Part shown: positions 24,101 to 32,391 of the stretch, one piece after another
Numbering within the stretch: the stretch's first letter is position 1
Layout of the letters: each line of letters begins with the position of its first letter
Source of the DNA: Nelumbo lutea
Lineage: Eukaryota; Streptophyta; Magnoliopsida; Proteales; Nelumbonaceae
Length of the DNA stretch: 64,000 bases
NCBI GenBank assembly: GCA_022828595.1
Contig: JAKGHH010000005.1
Location: 55,609,655-55,673,654, forward strand
Direction: 5' to 3'
Position numbers and translations under genes: made by a program
Notes under the pieces: generated by a model
Databases searched by the model: none
What the model saw: only the letters and a program-made list of their open reading frames with translations
What the model was told of the DNA's origin: nothing

Positions 24101-25279
24101 CATGACAGGACCAAGCATATTGAAGTTGACAAGCACGTGATAAGGGAGAAACTCGAAAAAGGGGAAGTTTGTACTCCTTACATCAGTTCCAAGGAACAAC
24201 TAGCAGATGTTCTTACAAAGAGCCCTCACTATCTATGACATAATGAACTATGTGACAAGTTGGGCATGATTGACATATATGCTCCAACTTGAGGGGGGGT
24301 GTTGAAATATGTAGCGGTGTGGCCTAGTAGGGGCATTTCTGCCTTTTCCTCTTGAAATTTCTTATGAGATATCGGCCTAAGTATATATACCAACTTAGGT
24401 GCCGCCGACTTTAGATCTGAATATACAATTTCTTTTCTCTCTTCTCTCTTCTCTCTTCCCTCTTCTCTCTTCTCTGTCGAACTACAGTTTCCCACACTTT
24501 ATCAAGGGTATAAAATATAAATTAGGTGATGGCAACAAGACAAAATTTTGGAACGATCCCTGGTGTGAAGACATGGTGCTAAAGGACCTATTTTGGAACT
24601 TGTTAAAAGTAGCAAGTAATCAAGATGTATCAGTAGCAGATTGTTTGATCAGAAAGCCAATCCAGAAGAGAGTGTGATAAATTTTGCTTTTGATATAATT
24701 AAAAGTCGGGTTTCCACTATAAGTTGTTTTAAAGGGGTACTTACTTCACCATCCTTCTTGGAAATGGACATTTTGGGGTCCTTATGATTATTCATATGTA
24801 TAGAAACTCTTTCTACAAAGGACCATATTGTATAAACTTTTTGATACTCAATACTAATTACACTTTACCTTCTTCAAAAGAAAAGGGCAATTTCATATAA
24901 TCCTTTCCTTTCTTGTATCTAGTCTCAACAAATCAAAAGATATGAAGGTTACAACAATAAACTGAGAGGAAGTTATAACTTGAAATGGACTTTCACAACT
25001 AACCCCACAAGAAACACATAAGCAAGATATACATTAAATATTTACAAGTTAAAGCAGTAAAACAAGAACAACAGAATTGAAGCTATAAATGAGAGAACTT
25101 ATCACAAAAAACTTTAAATGAGAGAATTTTACATTATTGAGGAGTTTATTGACGATTTGTTGGAGCTGTAAAGGTCCAGCGTTTTGAGGAAGATACATGG
25201 GAGCTCCAACGGGGGTGCCTTCCGGGTCCATTAAAAGGCACATCACGTTATTCATCTCTTGCTGGCCTTCAACTTCCAT
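9053..25279 (-). CDS. NLE1: NLE/Notchless WD40 protein, 5' part (exons 1-4)
   Basis: Homologue of Notchless/Rsa4, a nucleolar WD40 protein of 60S ribosomal subunit biogenesis whose N-terminal domain contacts the AAA ATPase Rea1/Midasin. Exons on the minus strand: 25279-25133, 19392-19311, 19157-19068 and 9178-9053. They join in frame through GT-AG introns of 5740, 153 and 9889 bp, with junction phases 0, 1, 1 and 1, and have no stop. The first 49 residues carry [18 protein letters not shown]; exon 2 gives [20 protein letters not shown]; exon 3 gives [20 protein letters not shown]; exon 4 is a full WD40 repeat ([20 protein letters not shown], then [10 protein letters not shown]). I chose the ATG at 25279 because MEVEGQ matches the family start; an in-frame upstream ATG probably lies in the leader. 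About 115 codons are present; the family has about 480, so seven WD40 repeats are missing to the left of the window. The gene symbol is by homology of these exons. Confidence 0.93.
9179..10002. other. NLE intron 3, 3' end, nothing recognised
   Basis: Intronic AT-rich sequence without coding signal, directly upstream (in gene orientation) of the exon 4 acceptor, whose pyrimidine-rich tract is at about 9181-9205. Confidence 0.5.
10003..11000. mobile_element. hAT-like element, CGACAT-motif body, perfect 8-bp TSD
   Basis: 998 bp starting CATGGTTTCAAATG and ending CATTTTAAACCTTG, flanked by a perfect 8-bp duplication, ggtaggat, at 9995-10002 and 11001-11008. Both arms are built from CGACAT/ATGTCG words (TCGACATATGTCGATGTCGA near the left end, CGACATTCCGACATATG near the right), while the centre is almost pure A/T. 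No coding capacity. The ends match the elements at 17144, 30879, 40.0 kb, 43.2 kb, 53.6 kb and 57.0 kb. Confidence 0.82.
11009..11289. other. intron 3 spacer, nothing recognised
   Basis: Short unannotated stretch between the hAT-like element and the 3' end of the minus-strand LINE. Confidence 0.35.
12234..13017. mobile_element. hAT-like element, GGTGCACC/GGCGC-motif body
   Basis: About 784 bp. The left arm carries TTTAAAAGGTGCACCTAGGC and repeated CCTAGG/GGTGCA/GGCGCA words; the right arm carries GGCGCATTCC and GCGCTTTTAAAGCACTAGGT; the middle is AT-rich. Flanking gagggtag (12226-12233) and gagggcaa (13018-13025) match at 6 of 8 positions. Exact ends are provisional because the termini are eroded. 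It interrupts the LINE. The design is that of 30879-31893. Confidence 0.55.
13822..14580 (+). mobile_element. 5'-truncated LINE insertion with 11-bp target duplication
   Basis: A 759-bp plus-strand L1 3' end: zf-RVT-like fragments ([16 protein letters not shown], then [18 protein letters not shown]) followed by an untranslated tail ending in AATAAA. It is bracketed by aaataccagtg at 13811-13821 and 14581-14591. Truncation at the 5' end, an A-rich 3' end and a variable-length duplication are the marks of target-primed reverse transcription. It landed in the reverse transcriptase catalytic box of the opposite-strand LINE: the duplicated bases encode part of DTLVF. Confidence 0.82.
14649..14790. 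mobile_element. fragment related to the GGTC/GACC hAT-like elements
   Basis: Begins CAATGTTTTTAACCGTCACC and contains GGTTCGG, CGACCCAG, GGTTGACC and CAACGACCCAGTCACTGG words like the bodies of the 40.0, 43.2, 53.6 and 57.0 kb copies. No matching right end or target duplication was found, so the right limit is a guess. Confidence 0.4.
15818..16690 (-). pseudogene. LINE 3' end with RNase H domain
   Basis: Minus-strand L1 C-terminus. A 196-codon open stretch (16099-16689) contains a linker and an RNase H fold: [20 protein letters not shown] (first Asp), [17 protein letters not shown] (Glu) and [13 protein letters not shown] (second Asp). A TGA at 16099-16101 (probably TGG originally) cuts the domain; beyond it the frame continues with [20 protein letters not shown], the usual RNase H C-terminus. 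It ends at a T-run (A-run on its own strand) near 15818-15824. This is a separate insertion from the LINE to its left, which carries a different 3' end near 11.3 kb. Confidence 0.8.
16691..17135. other. NLE intron 3, nothing recognised
   Basis: AT-rich intronic sequence with no coding signal or clear repeat structure. Confidence 0.4.
17144..18695. mobile_element. hAT-like element, GATAC/GTATC-motif body, perfect 8-bp TSD
   Basis: 1552 bp including a nested MITE. It starts CAAGGTTTGAAGTG and ends AATTTTAAACCATG, flanked by a perfect duplication, gttaaaat, at 17136-17143 and 18696-18703. The left arm has GTATC/AGATAC words and the right arm GGCTGATAC, CCGATACAG, GATACGTATCGATCGATAC. The centre is AT-rich. 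It lies in NLE intron 3. Confidence 0.78.
17853..18337. mobile_element. Mutator-type MITE with long inverted repeats and 9-bp TSD
   Basis: 485 bp starting GGGTAAATTACAGATAAG and ending CTTACCTGTAATTTACCC. The imperfect inverted repeats run for roughly 130 bp, including GGTACCCTGAACTTTCAATT in the left arm and its complement in the right. Flanked by a perfect 9-bp duplication, tttaattaa (17844-17852 and 18338-18346); 9 bp is the Mutator class length. No coding capacity. It is nested inside the GATAC hAT-like element, so it is the younger of the two. Confidence 0.85.
18704..19067. other. NLE intron 3, 5' end
   Basis: Intronic sequence immediately downstream of exon 3 on the minus strand. Nothing recognised. 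Confidence 0.4.
19068..19157 (-). CDS. NLE1: NLE exon 3
   Basis: 90 nt after acceptor AAAATTGCAG, encoding [20 protein letters not shown] and ending SATIA plus one base, then donor GTATCG. That base joins GT of exon 4 to make the Gly of the GHTEAV start of the first WD40 repeat. Confidence 0.92.
19311..19392 (-). CDS. NLE1: NLE exon 2
   Basis: 82 nt after acceptor TTTGTTCAG, encoding [20 protein letters not shown] and on to EKNK, then donor GTTGATG. It ends with one base of the next codon, which the two bases opening exon 3 complete to Val. Confidence 0.92.
19568..19686. mobile_element. Tourist-like MITE in NLE intron 1
   Basis: 119 bp starting GGCTCAGTTTGGAAAGAGTA and ending TACTCCTTCCAAACTGAGCC, a terminal inverted repeat of about 20 bp, with TAG on both sides (19565-19567 and 19687-19689). 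A 3-bp duplication suits PIF/Harbinger-type MITEs. A second, one-ended copy lies at 40963-41055. Confidence 0.65.
20238..20410 (+). repeat. 5' LTR of the intron 1 copia
   Basis: 173 bp, TGTTG...CTACA. It contains a TATA-like TATATATA at about 20321-20328 and a CTTCTCT pyrimidine repeat before the end. The following bases (ttgtaccagagca, from 20411) are a diverged initiator-tRNA primer site. Confidence 0.9.
20584..20700 (+). repeat. three tandem units of about 40 bp in the copia leader
   Basis: TGTGGTGGCAGCCGAATGCA recurs with small changes near 20584, 20624 and 20664. A further direct repeat in the same leader, GTGAATGTCACAGTTTTGAG, occurs near 20776 and again near 20911. Confidence 0.75.
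20950..22108 (+). pseudogene. copia gag and protease remnant
   Basis: Decayed gag: [20 protein letters not shown] (near 21040), [20 protein letters not shown] (21193 on), then [20 protein letters not shown] (from about 21470). Stops fall at 21178-21180 and twice near 21412-21440, most explicable as TGG or CAA/CAG changed to stops. The zinc knuckle near 21700-21750 reads [14 protein letters not shown]: the second Cys of CX2CX4HX4C is Tyr. The protease motif near 22080 reads DSRASNH, where Gly of DSG is Arg. Both changes should abolish function. Confidence 0.8.
22109..24238 (+). pseudogene. copia integrase C-terminus, reverse transcriptase and RNase H, broken
   Basis: Right after the protease the sequence jumps to the integrase C-terminal region ([12 protein letters not shown], then [12 protein letters not shown] and [17 protein letters not shown]), so the zinc-binding and catalytic core of integrase are missing. 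The reverse transcriptase is well kept over 337 codons (22989-24002): [31 protein letters not shown] and the catalytic YVDDIVITS. RNase H begins at [17 protein letters not shown]; a frameshift near 23910 moves the rest ([38 protein letters not shown]) into another frame ending at 24238. There is also a stop after 22946. Confidence 0.88.
24291..24299 (+). other. polypurine tract of the intron 1 copia
   Basis: GAGGGGGGG immediately before the 3' LTR, the usual plus-strand primer site. Confidence 0.85.
24300..24486 (+). repeat. 3' LTR of the intron 1 copia
   Basis: 187 bp, TGTTG...CTACA, followed by the target duplication gtttc. It is 14 bp longer than the 5' LTR, mainly through extra CTCTTC units in the pyrimidine-rich end. 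Confidence 0.9.
25133..25279 (-). CDS. NLE1: NLE exon 1 (start codon, N-terminal Nle domain)
   Basis: 147 nt, 49 codons, from ATG at 25279 to LLNN, followed by the donor GTAAAATTCT. Phase 0 end. Encodes the start of the Nle domain ([20 protein letters not shown]). Confidence 0.9.
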
Positions 25280-26639
25280 TGTTGCTTGAAGATTTAAAGC
25301 GGAGCTAAGGCTGAATGACAAACCAAAAAATAACAAAACAGACCAGTGAGGCCTTTGTTATCAGTCTGATGGTTGAGAATTTAAAAATGGGACCATAAAG
25401 TGGGAACCAGAAAGAGTAAGGGTGCAACTTGGCAGGTTGGGTTGCTGTGAGGACTCCAGGTGACTCACTTGAAGCTGATATGGAGTCACCACCCATCATT
25501 TGAGTGAAATGGAGGTGATAGACCCTCCGGGTTAATTTTACTTGAAATTATTTTAGTCCTAATAACAACTTCATATAAGGCACAAATTAAACCAGTTTGG
25601 GTAAAGTTTGAAATGGAAGAGGGAAGGGGTTAGGCACCCCTCTCCCATGTCTAGTAGGTGGGACCAAATCATATGGGGAAACCCAAAAGGACACAAACAA
25701 GATAACAAGATTATCCAAACAAATGCATAAAATGAGAATTATCAACCAAATACAATATGAAAATTATGTAATAACACAAGAGACAAAATCATCTAATGAC
25801 TAAAAAGGATAATTAAGATGGTAATTATTCAAGTTAACTTAAAGACAATTGTGCATACTAAGATGAAGAAGATTATTCAATATTGTAATAAGTGTATACT
25901 AAGACTTGATGAGAGGAATCATTAAGACAATCGTGCACTCTAACTAAGAATATCCATTAACATGTGATCGAAGTTATTAATGACAAGAGAATCATTGAAT
26001 GACATAGGATGAAAATTGTTCAATAACCTAAATAGAAGATAACAATTCAATGACTTAATGGAGGGATTATGTTTTAACATTAGATGAAAATTATGCATGT
26101 TAACCAAAATGAGGATTAGGCAAATCAACTAAAATATGAGCACTACCAGCAGATTAAAATGCAAGCTATCTACTAACCTAAATAATATGAATTGGTACAG
26201 TATGACAAATGTGAAGTGAGATAGTGATTTAAATGATAATGGCAATTATTCATAAAAAAAGTGTCCAAGAACTGCAATTACCTAAAAAAGTAAAATAAAT
26301 GAGGTTTATCAGATCACAAAAAATAAAACAAAAATAAAAGTTATTCAACGAGAAATTGATAATTGATTAAACAGGCCATGCACTGCTCATTTTGAACTAA
26401 GTTAAAGATAGAGCTTATTTATGGGGAAAAATTCTAGCAACTTACTTCAAAAACAAAGAGAAGAAAACAAAAATTAGAATTGCATTGATTTATTTTTAAA
26501 ATGTCTAAAAGACAATGGATCTAAACTTATCTATAATGACAAATGGGCTTATTATCTAGAAGAAAAATAGGTTTAGTTTCCATTAATCATGTTCATAAAT
26601 GTTAATGACATTCTACAGTATTATCAGAAAGTTATAATT
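25280..26639. other. region upstream of NLE; promoter not resolved
   Basis: This should hold the leader and promoter of NLE (minus strand), but no clear TATA box or start signal could be picked out. The 25500-26640 part is AT-rich with no gene. A short open frame at 25305-25499 on the minus strand resembles nothing I recognise. Confidence 0.4.
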
Positions 26640-27190
26640 CACAATTTTGATTGGAAATGGTAATTCCATTCAATGATTAATAAAAGTCATTACAAATGTC
26701 AAGAACCCAAATTAAGGACTGCTGACCCCAAACAAGAATCCAAAATTACAATGCAGCCCAAAAAAGTTCTCCACTAGCTGACCATTGTCTGGCAAAACAA
26801 TCAGCCAGCCAATTGGCTGACTTTCTAATCCATCTAAAGTTTACACCAATCTCCCTTGTTAGACATTTGGTTTCCCCCATGGCCTATCTGTGGGTCTAGA
26901 TCCCTAGATTATCTGCCTACATCCAACACATCACCATCTTTGAGTCCCCTCCACTTCGAACTATTGGAAGCCCAACTGTTTAGCCAACCTCAAGCCTTGA
27001 AGGAGGGCCATCACTTCCAACTCTTAGTGAGTCTCCCACCCCTATTGGCCCTAAGTATAAAGCCAAGATTTTTCCTCCTACATCCCTTAAAGCTCCCCCT
27101 ATATATGATGGTCCAGGATTACCAAGTGAGCTTCTGTCAAAATTCATCTTATGATGTGGGGCCCAACTCTCCTGGATTGTAGGCTTTGAC
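26640..27190 (-). pseudogene. LINE 3' end with decayed RNase H domain
   Basis: Minus-strand RNase H remnant: KMNFDRSSLGNPGP near 27150 (the second base of the catalytic motif FDG has changed, giving FDR), then IGGALRDVGGKILALYLGPI and VGDSLRV. Numerous stops follow toward the 3' end. An A-rich 3' boundary lies near 26675. It is related in design to the fragments at 7.8-8.9 kb and 15.8-16.7 kb. Confidence 0.65.
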
Positions 27191-27329
27191 TTTAAAGAGT
27201 TCGCTACCTCTGATTATATCATCAACTAGGAACTAACAAATTAATTGTTGTTACCCAATGTGCTACTTTAATGGTAATACAATCTAGAAACTCGTTCTTA
27301 GATCTTTCTAGTCCTTGAAAATTTTGGTT

Positions 27330-29125
27330 ACTTGGTGACAGAGTGGGGAGGATGGAGTTCACACCAGCAAGGAGATGGAGAAGAGTTCTGAAGATCGAGG
27401 CAAAAACGTTTGTCTTCGAAGAAGTTTGGACAAGAAGAGGAATTTCCCTGAAGGTAGTGGAGCTGAGAAAAGCTTCGCTGATCCTTGAAGAGAAGGCAAT
27501 CTCCTGGTTTCAGGGATTCCTGAAGGGAGCAAAGAGACTTTTAAGAACAATAGAATGGAAGTGTAGTCTTGTGGAAGAGGGAAGAAGGTATTCTGCTGAA
27601 AGAGGAGAAAACAAAAAAGGAAGACTTGTGGGTATCTACGAATATTATGGGGAGGGTCTAAAATAGTTCACTTGCTTCCCTGAAGGGAGAGAAGCCTCGG
27701 GTTGGGGTAAACTAATGCAAGCAATGCAGGATTTTCTGGTGTTAGTATATGAAAGACGAAGTTCTCCATTCAGAAAGGAAGAGGATCAGAAGAAACTTGA
27801 AGAGAAGATGGAAGAAACAGAGCGGAAGGAAAAAGAAAAAAAGGGAATCAATGCGGATAAGGATGTTCAGATTGATGCAAGTTTAGGGTCAATGAGAATG
27901 TGGATCAATAAATCCAAAACAGAGTGGGAGAACAAATTAGTATTATCCATGAGTAAGGATGTTACAGATTGGAAAACCCTGGGTGAAGAAATTCAACAAA
28001 TTTTGAAGGTATCAGAAATGCTGCACATTATTCCTATTGATGGGCAGAAAGCTGTGGTACCTTGTAGAAATCCCTGGCCAGACACTGAAGCTGTGCCGGC
28101 AGTAACAAAGCAAGGAATGGCAGTGGTAGGAAGATGGTCCCCAAGTTGCAATGCAAAAATTGTAAACCCAACAGATAGCATTGGGATGAGAATTTTGGGG
28201 CTGCCTTATCATCTATGGTCGGATAAGATTTTTAACAGAATTGCAAAGTTGTCTGGTGGGGAACTCGCAACTGTGAATGCTTCAGACCTCCAAGCTGTGC
28301 TTATAGAGGCGAATGGTAGGGGTGCAAATGGATCGGATCATGATCCAATCCAATCCTATTTGGTCAAATTTGGATCAACCTTGTTTGGATCTTCGGGTCG
28401 GATTCGAATCACCCCAATCCAATCCAATATATGTTATATATTTATAAATATAAATATATATAATGTGTATGCTATTTATTTATTTATAAATAATATTATT
28501 TATATTGTATGTTTATAAATTTGTTATATTATTTATTTTTTTATAAAAAACATGTATATATATGATGAAAATACTTAAAAATAATTGTATTCTTTGTTTT
28601 TTATTTAAATTGGTATATTTTATTTCTTTTAATAACTTATTAATTTTCAAAGAAAACAAGTCGGACCGGATCAAATCCGAAGATCCAACTTACCGATAGG
28701 ATTCGAATTTAAATCGAGACCTATCAGATCCGACTAGATCTTAGGATCGGACCGGATCCGACACAAACAGTGTCAGATCAAATTCGGATATACCCTTATT
28801 CAAATCTAATCCAACCCATTTGCATCCCTAGTGAATGGAGCGAAGCCAGCACTCATCCCACATTCTGTAGATGTTTTCTTGGATGGTCGGATTTTCAAAG
28901 CTTGGATAGCTTCCTCTGTGGAAGCTCAATGGTGGAAGGAAGGAAGGAAGGGCTAGAGAAGAAGAAGCTGACGTGACCAAAACCTCGTCTCAAGGAAACC
29001 TTGGAAAGAGAGGAGAACAGAGAATATTAGGAAGTCTCATGAATAAGGAAACTAAAAAAGGCTAAGAATTGGAAAGGTGTAAATTCAGTTACCTCTCAGT
29101 TTGGTAATTCGAAGCAGTAGATCAG
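27330..29125 (+). pseudogene. LINE ORF1 (gag-like) split by a hAT-like insertion
   Basis: Plus-strand L1 ORF1 remnant. One frame (27343-27666) has KVVELRKASLILEEKAISWF and GRLVGIYEYYGEGLK; after a stop near 27664 the reading resumes with MQAMQDFLVLVYERR and an acidic/basic coiled stretch. The plant LINE ORF1 hallmark IGMRILGLPYHLWSDKIFNR appears at about 28180-28240. The hAT-like element at 28317-28830 interrupts it at EANG, and the frame picks up as KPALIPHSVDVFLDGRIFKA after it. The right border with gypsy sequence near 29125 is approximate. Confidence 0.72.
28317..28830. mobile_element. hAT-like non-autonomous element (GGATC/ATCCGA body)
   Basis: 514 bp starting TAGGGGTGCAAATGGATCGG and ending AACCCATTTGCATCCCTA, a good terminal inverted repeat. 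Flanking gcgaatgg (28309-28316) and gtgaatgg (28831-28838) match at 7 of 8 positions. The arms consist of GGATC, GATCC, ATCCAA and TTCGAATC words; the centre is AT-rich. It splits a LINE ORF1. A relative lies at 6467-6882. Confidence 0.82.
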
Positions 29126-29129
29126 AGTT

Positions 29130-30200
29130 TCAATGGGTATGTGTAAAACCTTTGCTCAAGCTTTAATGTGTTCAAAAGGTCGAGGTGTGGCAGGTTCAAA
29201 TTCAAACAAATGGTTGATGTTGGGAACAAAGCGAGGGATGTCTGAAACGTAAGGGTCGGCCTCATGTTCTTCCCGACTGACCTGAGGTTGGAAGGCAGAG
29301 GGGCCAAATGAGTACTGGTCAGTTTTCATGGGCTCATTGCCTCCCTCGAGGTCGACAACAAGAGGAGCGGAGTGCGGCGACCTCACTTCTTCTCCCTAGA
29401 GACTGCCAACATTGAAGCCATGCTTTCCATATCTAAAGAAGAGAAAAAATAGCCGAGCTAATTATCAAGGAAATATCAAATGCAGATGCAGACAACTCAA
29501 TTACCAACCTACCTACGCGACTCAGGTCGGCTTGTATAAGCATAGGCTCGGCCAGAACACTCTCTACTTCGACCTTTCGGCTAACAAATTCTTGAACCAC
29601 AGCACACATCTCCTCATCCTAACTCTCACCAAAGCTCCGACAGTTGCTATACCAGACGGTGTTCATACCCCAGCCACCATCTCTAGAAAGGAAGAAAAAC
29701 TTGCTCTTCCACTTCTTAACTTTATTGGGAAAGTCGGTCAACACCTTGTACCCACTTCGGAGAGGAAGATAGAAGCAGAAAGGGCCAGAAACTCTCTTCA
29801 TATTACACAAGGTAGAGAAGACGTCAAGGTTTAGAGGGAAGTTACGATGGTGGGACAAGCTGATCAGCCCCACCAAAGTCTGGATCGCGTTGAGCTAACC
29901 CAAAGATACACCATAGTACCTCAACACGCAAATGATGAAAGGGTGAAGGGGGAATCGGAGACCAACGACCAGCGCCTCCTCGTAAACGGACACTACATCT
30001 CGGTGTGACAGTTGTAATCACTTGGGATCTGATAGGTGTGACACAACTCGACTATCCGCTCCCCAGACAACTTAGTCAGACCAAAAATAGCTATAGCCTG
30101 CTCAACTTCGTGCCTTTTCCCTACTAGAGATCCACACAGTATTCCCCATAAGAGTCCTTCCCCGAGGAGCTAGCCTCACTTTCCGACCTCTGATCAGATG
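29130..30200 (-). pseudogene. antisense ORF of Tat-type gypsy (putative plant transposon protein), decayed
   Basis: Minus strand. Readable parts: a region near 29900-29960 resembling LHPFIICVLRYYGVSLG, then GLISLSHHRNFPLNLDVFST and KKWKSKFFFLSRDGGWGMNT (29619-29876), and a tail at 29156-29386. This fits the family annotated as putative gypsy-type transposon (Transposase_28, PF04195, from memory), found antisense in Tat elements. Its role is not known. Stops separate the blocks. Homologous in order and wording to 37741-38358. Confidence 0.6.
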
Positions 30201-30705
30201 ACTACTCTCAGACGGACTGTGGGACATCGGAAGAACTAGAATACTCATGGAAAAGGTAAAGAAGACCGGCGATGGCAACTAATGGAATCTTGACAAAGAG
30301 GAGAACTCGGACCAGGACCTCCTCTAGTCAGACACCACCCCAGAAAGCTCCAAAAAGAAACAGTGTAAGTGGGACCTCAGTGGGGACCCCTTACTTATAA
30401 CCCATTGGACAAAGAGACGAATGCTACAAATGCATCTACAGCAAATCTATAGCTAGTAGCACGTGCGAAATATTTTGAATTCAAAATTTGCGCGCCCAGG
30501 GAGGGTGCTCTTTTTCAAATTTGAAAGCAATGCGTGCTTTAAATTTCGCAATGGGCACCTCTTTCCCGGATTTGAAATTTGAAAAAACTGTCATGGTTTT
30601 GCTCAACTTTAGACCGGATCAAGAAAGCAAGTCGGGCAACCTACAAACCAGTCAGACCAATTACCTAATTAGAAGCTACTCCCTTCACTGAGATGACATA
30701 GGCTC

Positions 30706-30720
30706 GGGAGTGGGGGCAAT
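30706..30720 (+). other. polypurine tract of the Tat-type fragment
   Basis: GGGAGTGGGGGCAAT immediately before the LTR start TGATGAGGGG. Confidence 0.65.
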
Positions 30721-30878
30721 TGATGAGGGGTAATTTGGTCCTCCTAATCGTCTCGCGACACGTGGCCTTCGAGTGACACCTTGACGCTGAGTAAGCAAAC
30801 TAGCTCGACAAGTTAGCCTAAAACACCTCACCCAGGCCAACCTCCACCTCGGCTAGGAGGAACTGATTGGTTCCCCAC

Positions 30879-31893
30879 CATAGTTTTCAAGGCACCAAGG
30901 CGAGGCTAGGCGATCAAAGGGCGTCGTCTAGGCGTTGGAATTTTAAAATATTAATTTTCTTGAGTTTTTACTTTATCCATGCTTTTGTAAGCTTTTTTAT
31001 TGGTTTTGTGTGCTAACTAACAAGCATGTACACTGTACACTAACTATTAACTCTATAAATCATTCAAATGAGTATAAAACTATAAATTTCATATAACTAG
31101 CAAGCATGTACACAGTACACTAACTATACACTAACTGGCAAGCATGTACACTAACTATTAACTGAAAATAAATAAATAAATAGGTGCAGGAACTACGAAG
31201 GGAGGAGAGGAGTATAGGGGCGGAAGAAGAAGAAGAAGAAGAAGAAGTATAGGGATTTGGGGCAGGGAGGAGTATAGACCCCTGTTTTTTCAAAAAAGAA
31301 AAAAAAGGGACTGAGAGTCTGAGACTATCGACTGAGAACAGTCATGGGCGGAGAGGAGTATAAGGGCGGAGCCCCTGTTTTTTCAGAAAAAAAAGGGGAC
31401 TGAGACTAGGACTAGCGACTGAGAACAATCAGGGGCGGAAGAAGAAGAAGAAGAGGAAGAAGAATGAGTGGAGCTGTGGAGGAAGGGAGGAGTATAGGGG
31501 CAGCCCCTATTTTTTTGAAAAAAAAAAAAAAGCAAAAAATGACTGAAGCTGGGCTAGAAGAAGAAGAAGAGAAAAAACTTACCTGCTGAAGCTGAGGTGC
31601 GATGGAGTTCGGCTGGGGAATGAAGTCTTCGGTTATCCTCCCTCTCCAATCGAACCGAAAAAACCCTTGTGCATGTAACCGCGGAAGAAGAAGAAAAACG
31701 CTTTGCAATGTTGTCTTAATAATAAAATAATGATAATATGTAACCGATTTTATTTTAAAAGAATAAAGCATCTAATAAGATATCAAAATAACAAGTTAAA
31801 AATATATATATTTTAGATGTACGTAGGCGCCCGCTTAAGTCTCTGGGCGGATGCGTATACAAAATCCGGGGGGTCTGGACGAGCGCCTAGGCG
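30879..31893. mobile_element. hAT-like element, GGCG/CTAGGC-motif body, 8-bp TSD
   Basis: 1015 bp starting CATAGTTTTCAAGGCACC and ending GAGCGCCTAGGCG, flanked by a perfect duplication, ttccccac (30871-30878 and 31894-31901). The left arm has AAGGCGAGGCTAGGCGA and GGGCGTCGTCTAGGCG; the right arm GTAGGCGCCCGC and GCGCCTAGGCG. The right end seems to lack the outermost CTTGAAAAC-type bases. The middle (31190-31560) has GAAGAAG runs and repeated GGAGTATAGGGGCGG / CCCCTGTTTTTTCA units. Confidence 0.72.
31195..31560. repeat. imperfect tandem repeat with GAA runs inside the hAT-like element
   Basis: Three or more units containing GAGGAGTATA, CCCCTGTTTTTTCA, an A-run, GGGACTGAGA and GACTGAGAACA, interspersed with (GAA)n tracts. 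This produces short low-complexity reading frames that I do not regard as genes. Confidence 0.65.
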
Positions 31894-32391
31894 TTCCCCA
31901 CTCATGGCGACCTGCCTCATAGACCGGCCGAGCTATAGTAATGGACGGGCGCAAACCGTCGACTTGGACTGATAGTACGTCACCAGTATGAGATTTTTGG
32001 AGCTAGATCGTTAGATCGGCCTACCAAAACGCACGCCATAATGTAATCGCGTAGATCTCGCAACAGACATATTAATGTGTCCAATCAATTAGAAACGGCT
32101 CTAGGCCTTTGCAAAAGGTTTTGACCATAGAAACATATATAAAAAGTACTCAGTCAGAAGGTACATATGCGACAATATACTCTTAACTTTCTCATCTTTT
32201 CAAAGAAATCCCTAAACACTTTTTGACTTTTAAGTATTGGAGTGCCTTTATTGGGTAAAGACAACATAGGCACTCTAACATCTTCACCCGTAGAAACACT
32301 TTAGTTTACCCACCACCCGCTCGACCCTAACAAGGAATCACATGAATCAACGTCTGAGTCATCTTGACACGAGGAACCAACCAGATCACAC

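Larger units (their letters stand above)
20238..24486 (+). mobile_element. complete Ty1-copia retrotransposon with two LTRs and 5-bp TSD
   Basis: 4249 bp: 5' LTR 20238-20410, primer site from 20411, gag, protease, integrase remnant, reverse transcriptase, RNase H, polypurine tract 24291-24299 and 3' LTR 24300-24486. The target duplication gtttc is present at 20233-20237 and 24487-24491. The LTRs differ by about 8 substitutions in the roughly 135 alignable bases outside the pyrimidine repeat (hand count), so the insertion is not recent. Coding regions contain stops, frameshifts and a large deletion from protease to the end of integrase. It lies in NLE intron 1, opposite in strand to the gene. 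Confidence 0.95.
19895..24890 (+). pseudogene. LINE (L1-type) ORF2 fragment split by a copia insertion
   Basis: Plus-strand L1 fragment in NLE intron 1. Left of the copia: [29 protein letters not shown] and [11 protein letters not shown] (19900-20091), then a frameshifted stretch to 20237. Right of it: [20 protein letters not shown] and [11 protein letters not shown] (24490-24677). The two halves are the adjoining parts of a single ORF2, so the copia landed within it. An internal A-run at about 19931-19949 has expanded within the coding sequence. Both outer limits are approximate. Confidence 0.75.
29125..32388 (+). mobile_element. Ty3-gypsy (Tat-type) 3' fragment: antisense ORF, polypurine tract, LTR
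   Basis: The region carries an antisense ORF (about 29130-30200), a GC-richer spacer, a polypurine tract (30706-30720) and one LTR starting at 30721. Gag, reverse transcriptase and integrase are absent. The antisense ORF between pol and the 3' LTR, and its homology to that at 37741-38358, point to the Tat lineage. The LTR is broken by a hAT-like element. Confidence 0.7.
30721..32388 (+). repeat. 3' LTR of Tat-type gypsy, split by hAT-like element
   Basis: Starts TGATGAGGGG after the polypurine tract and probably ends CCAGATCA near 32388, where LINE sequence begins. Without the insert at 30879-31893 the LTR would be about 650 bp. The right end is inferred from TGAT...ATCA symmetry only. Confidence 0.55.

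Noticed and set aside
25305..25499. 64-codon minus-strand frame just upstream of NLE
   Set aside because: No domain or family match. It may be part of the NLE leader but cannot be supported as coding.
31412..31771. 119-codon minus-strand frame with serine and proline runs
   Set aside because: It is produced by GAA and A-run repeats within the hAT-like element at 30879-31893.
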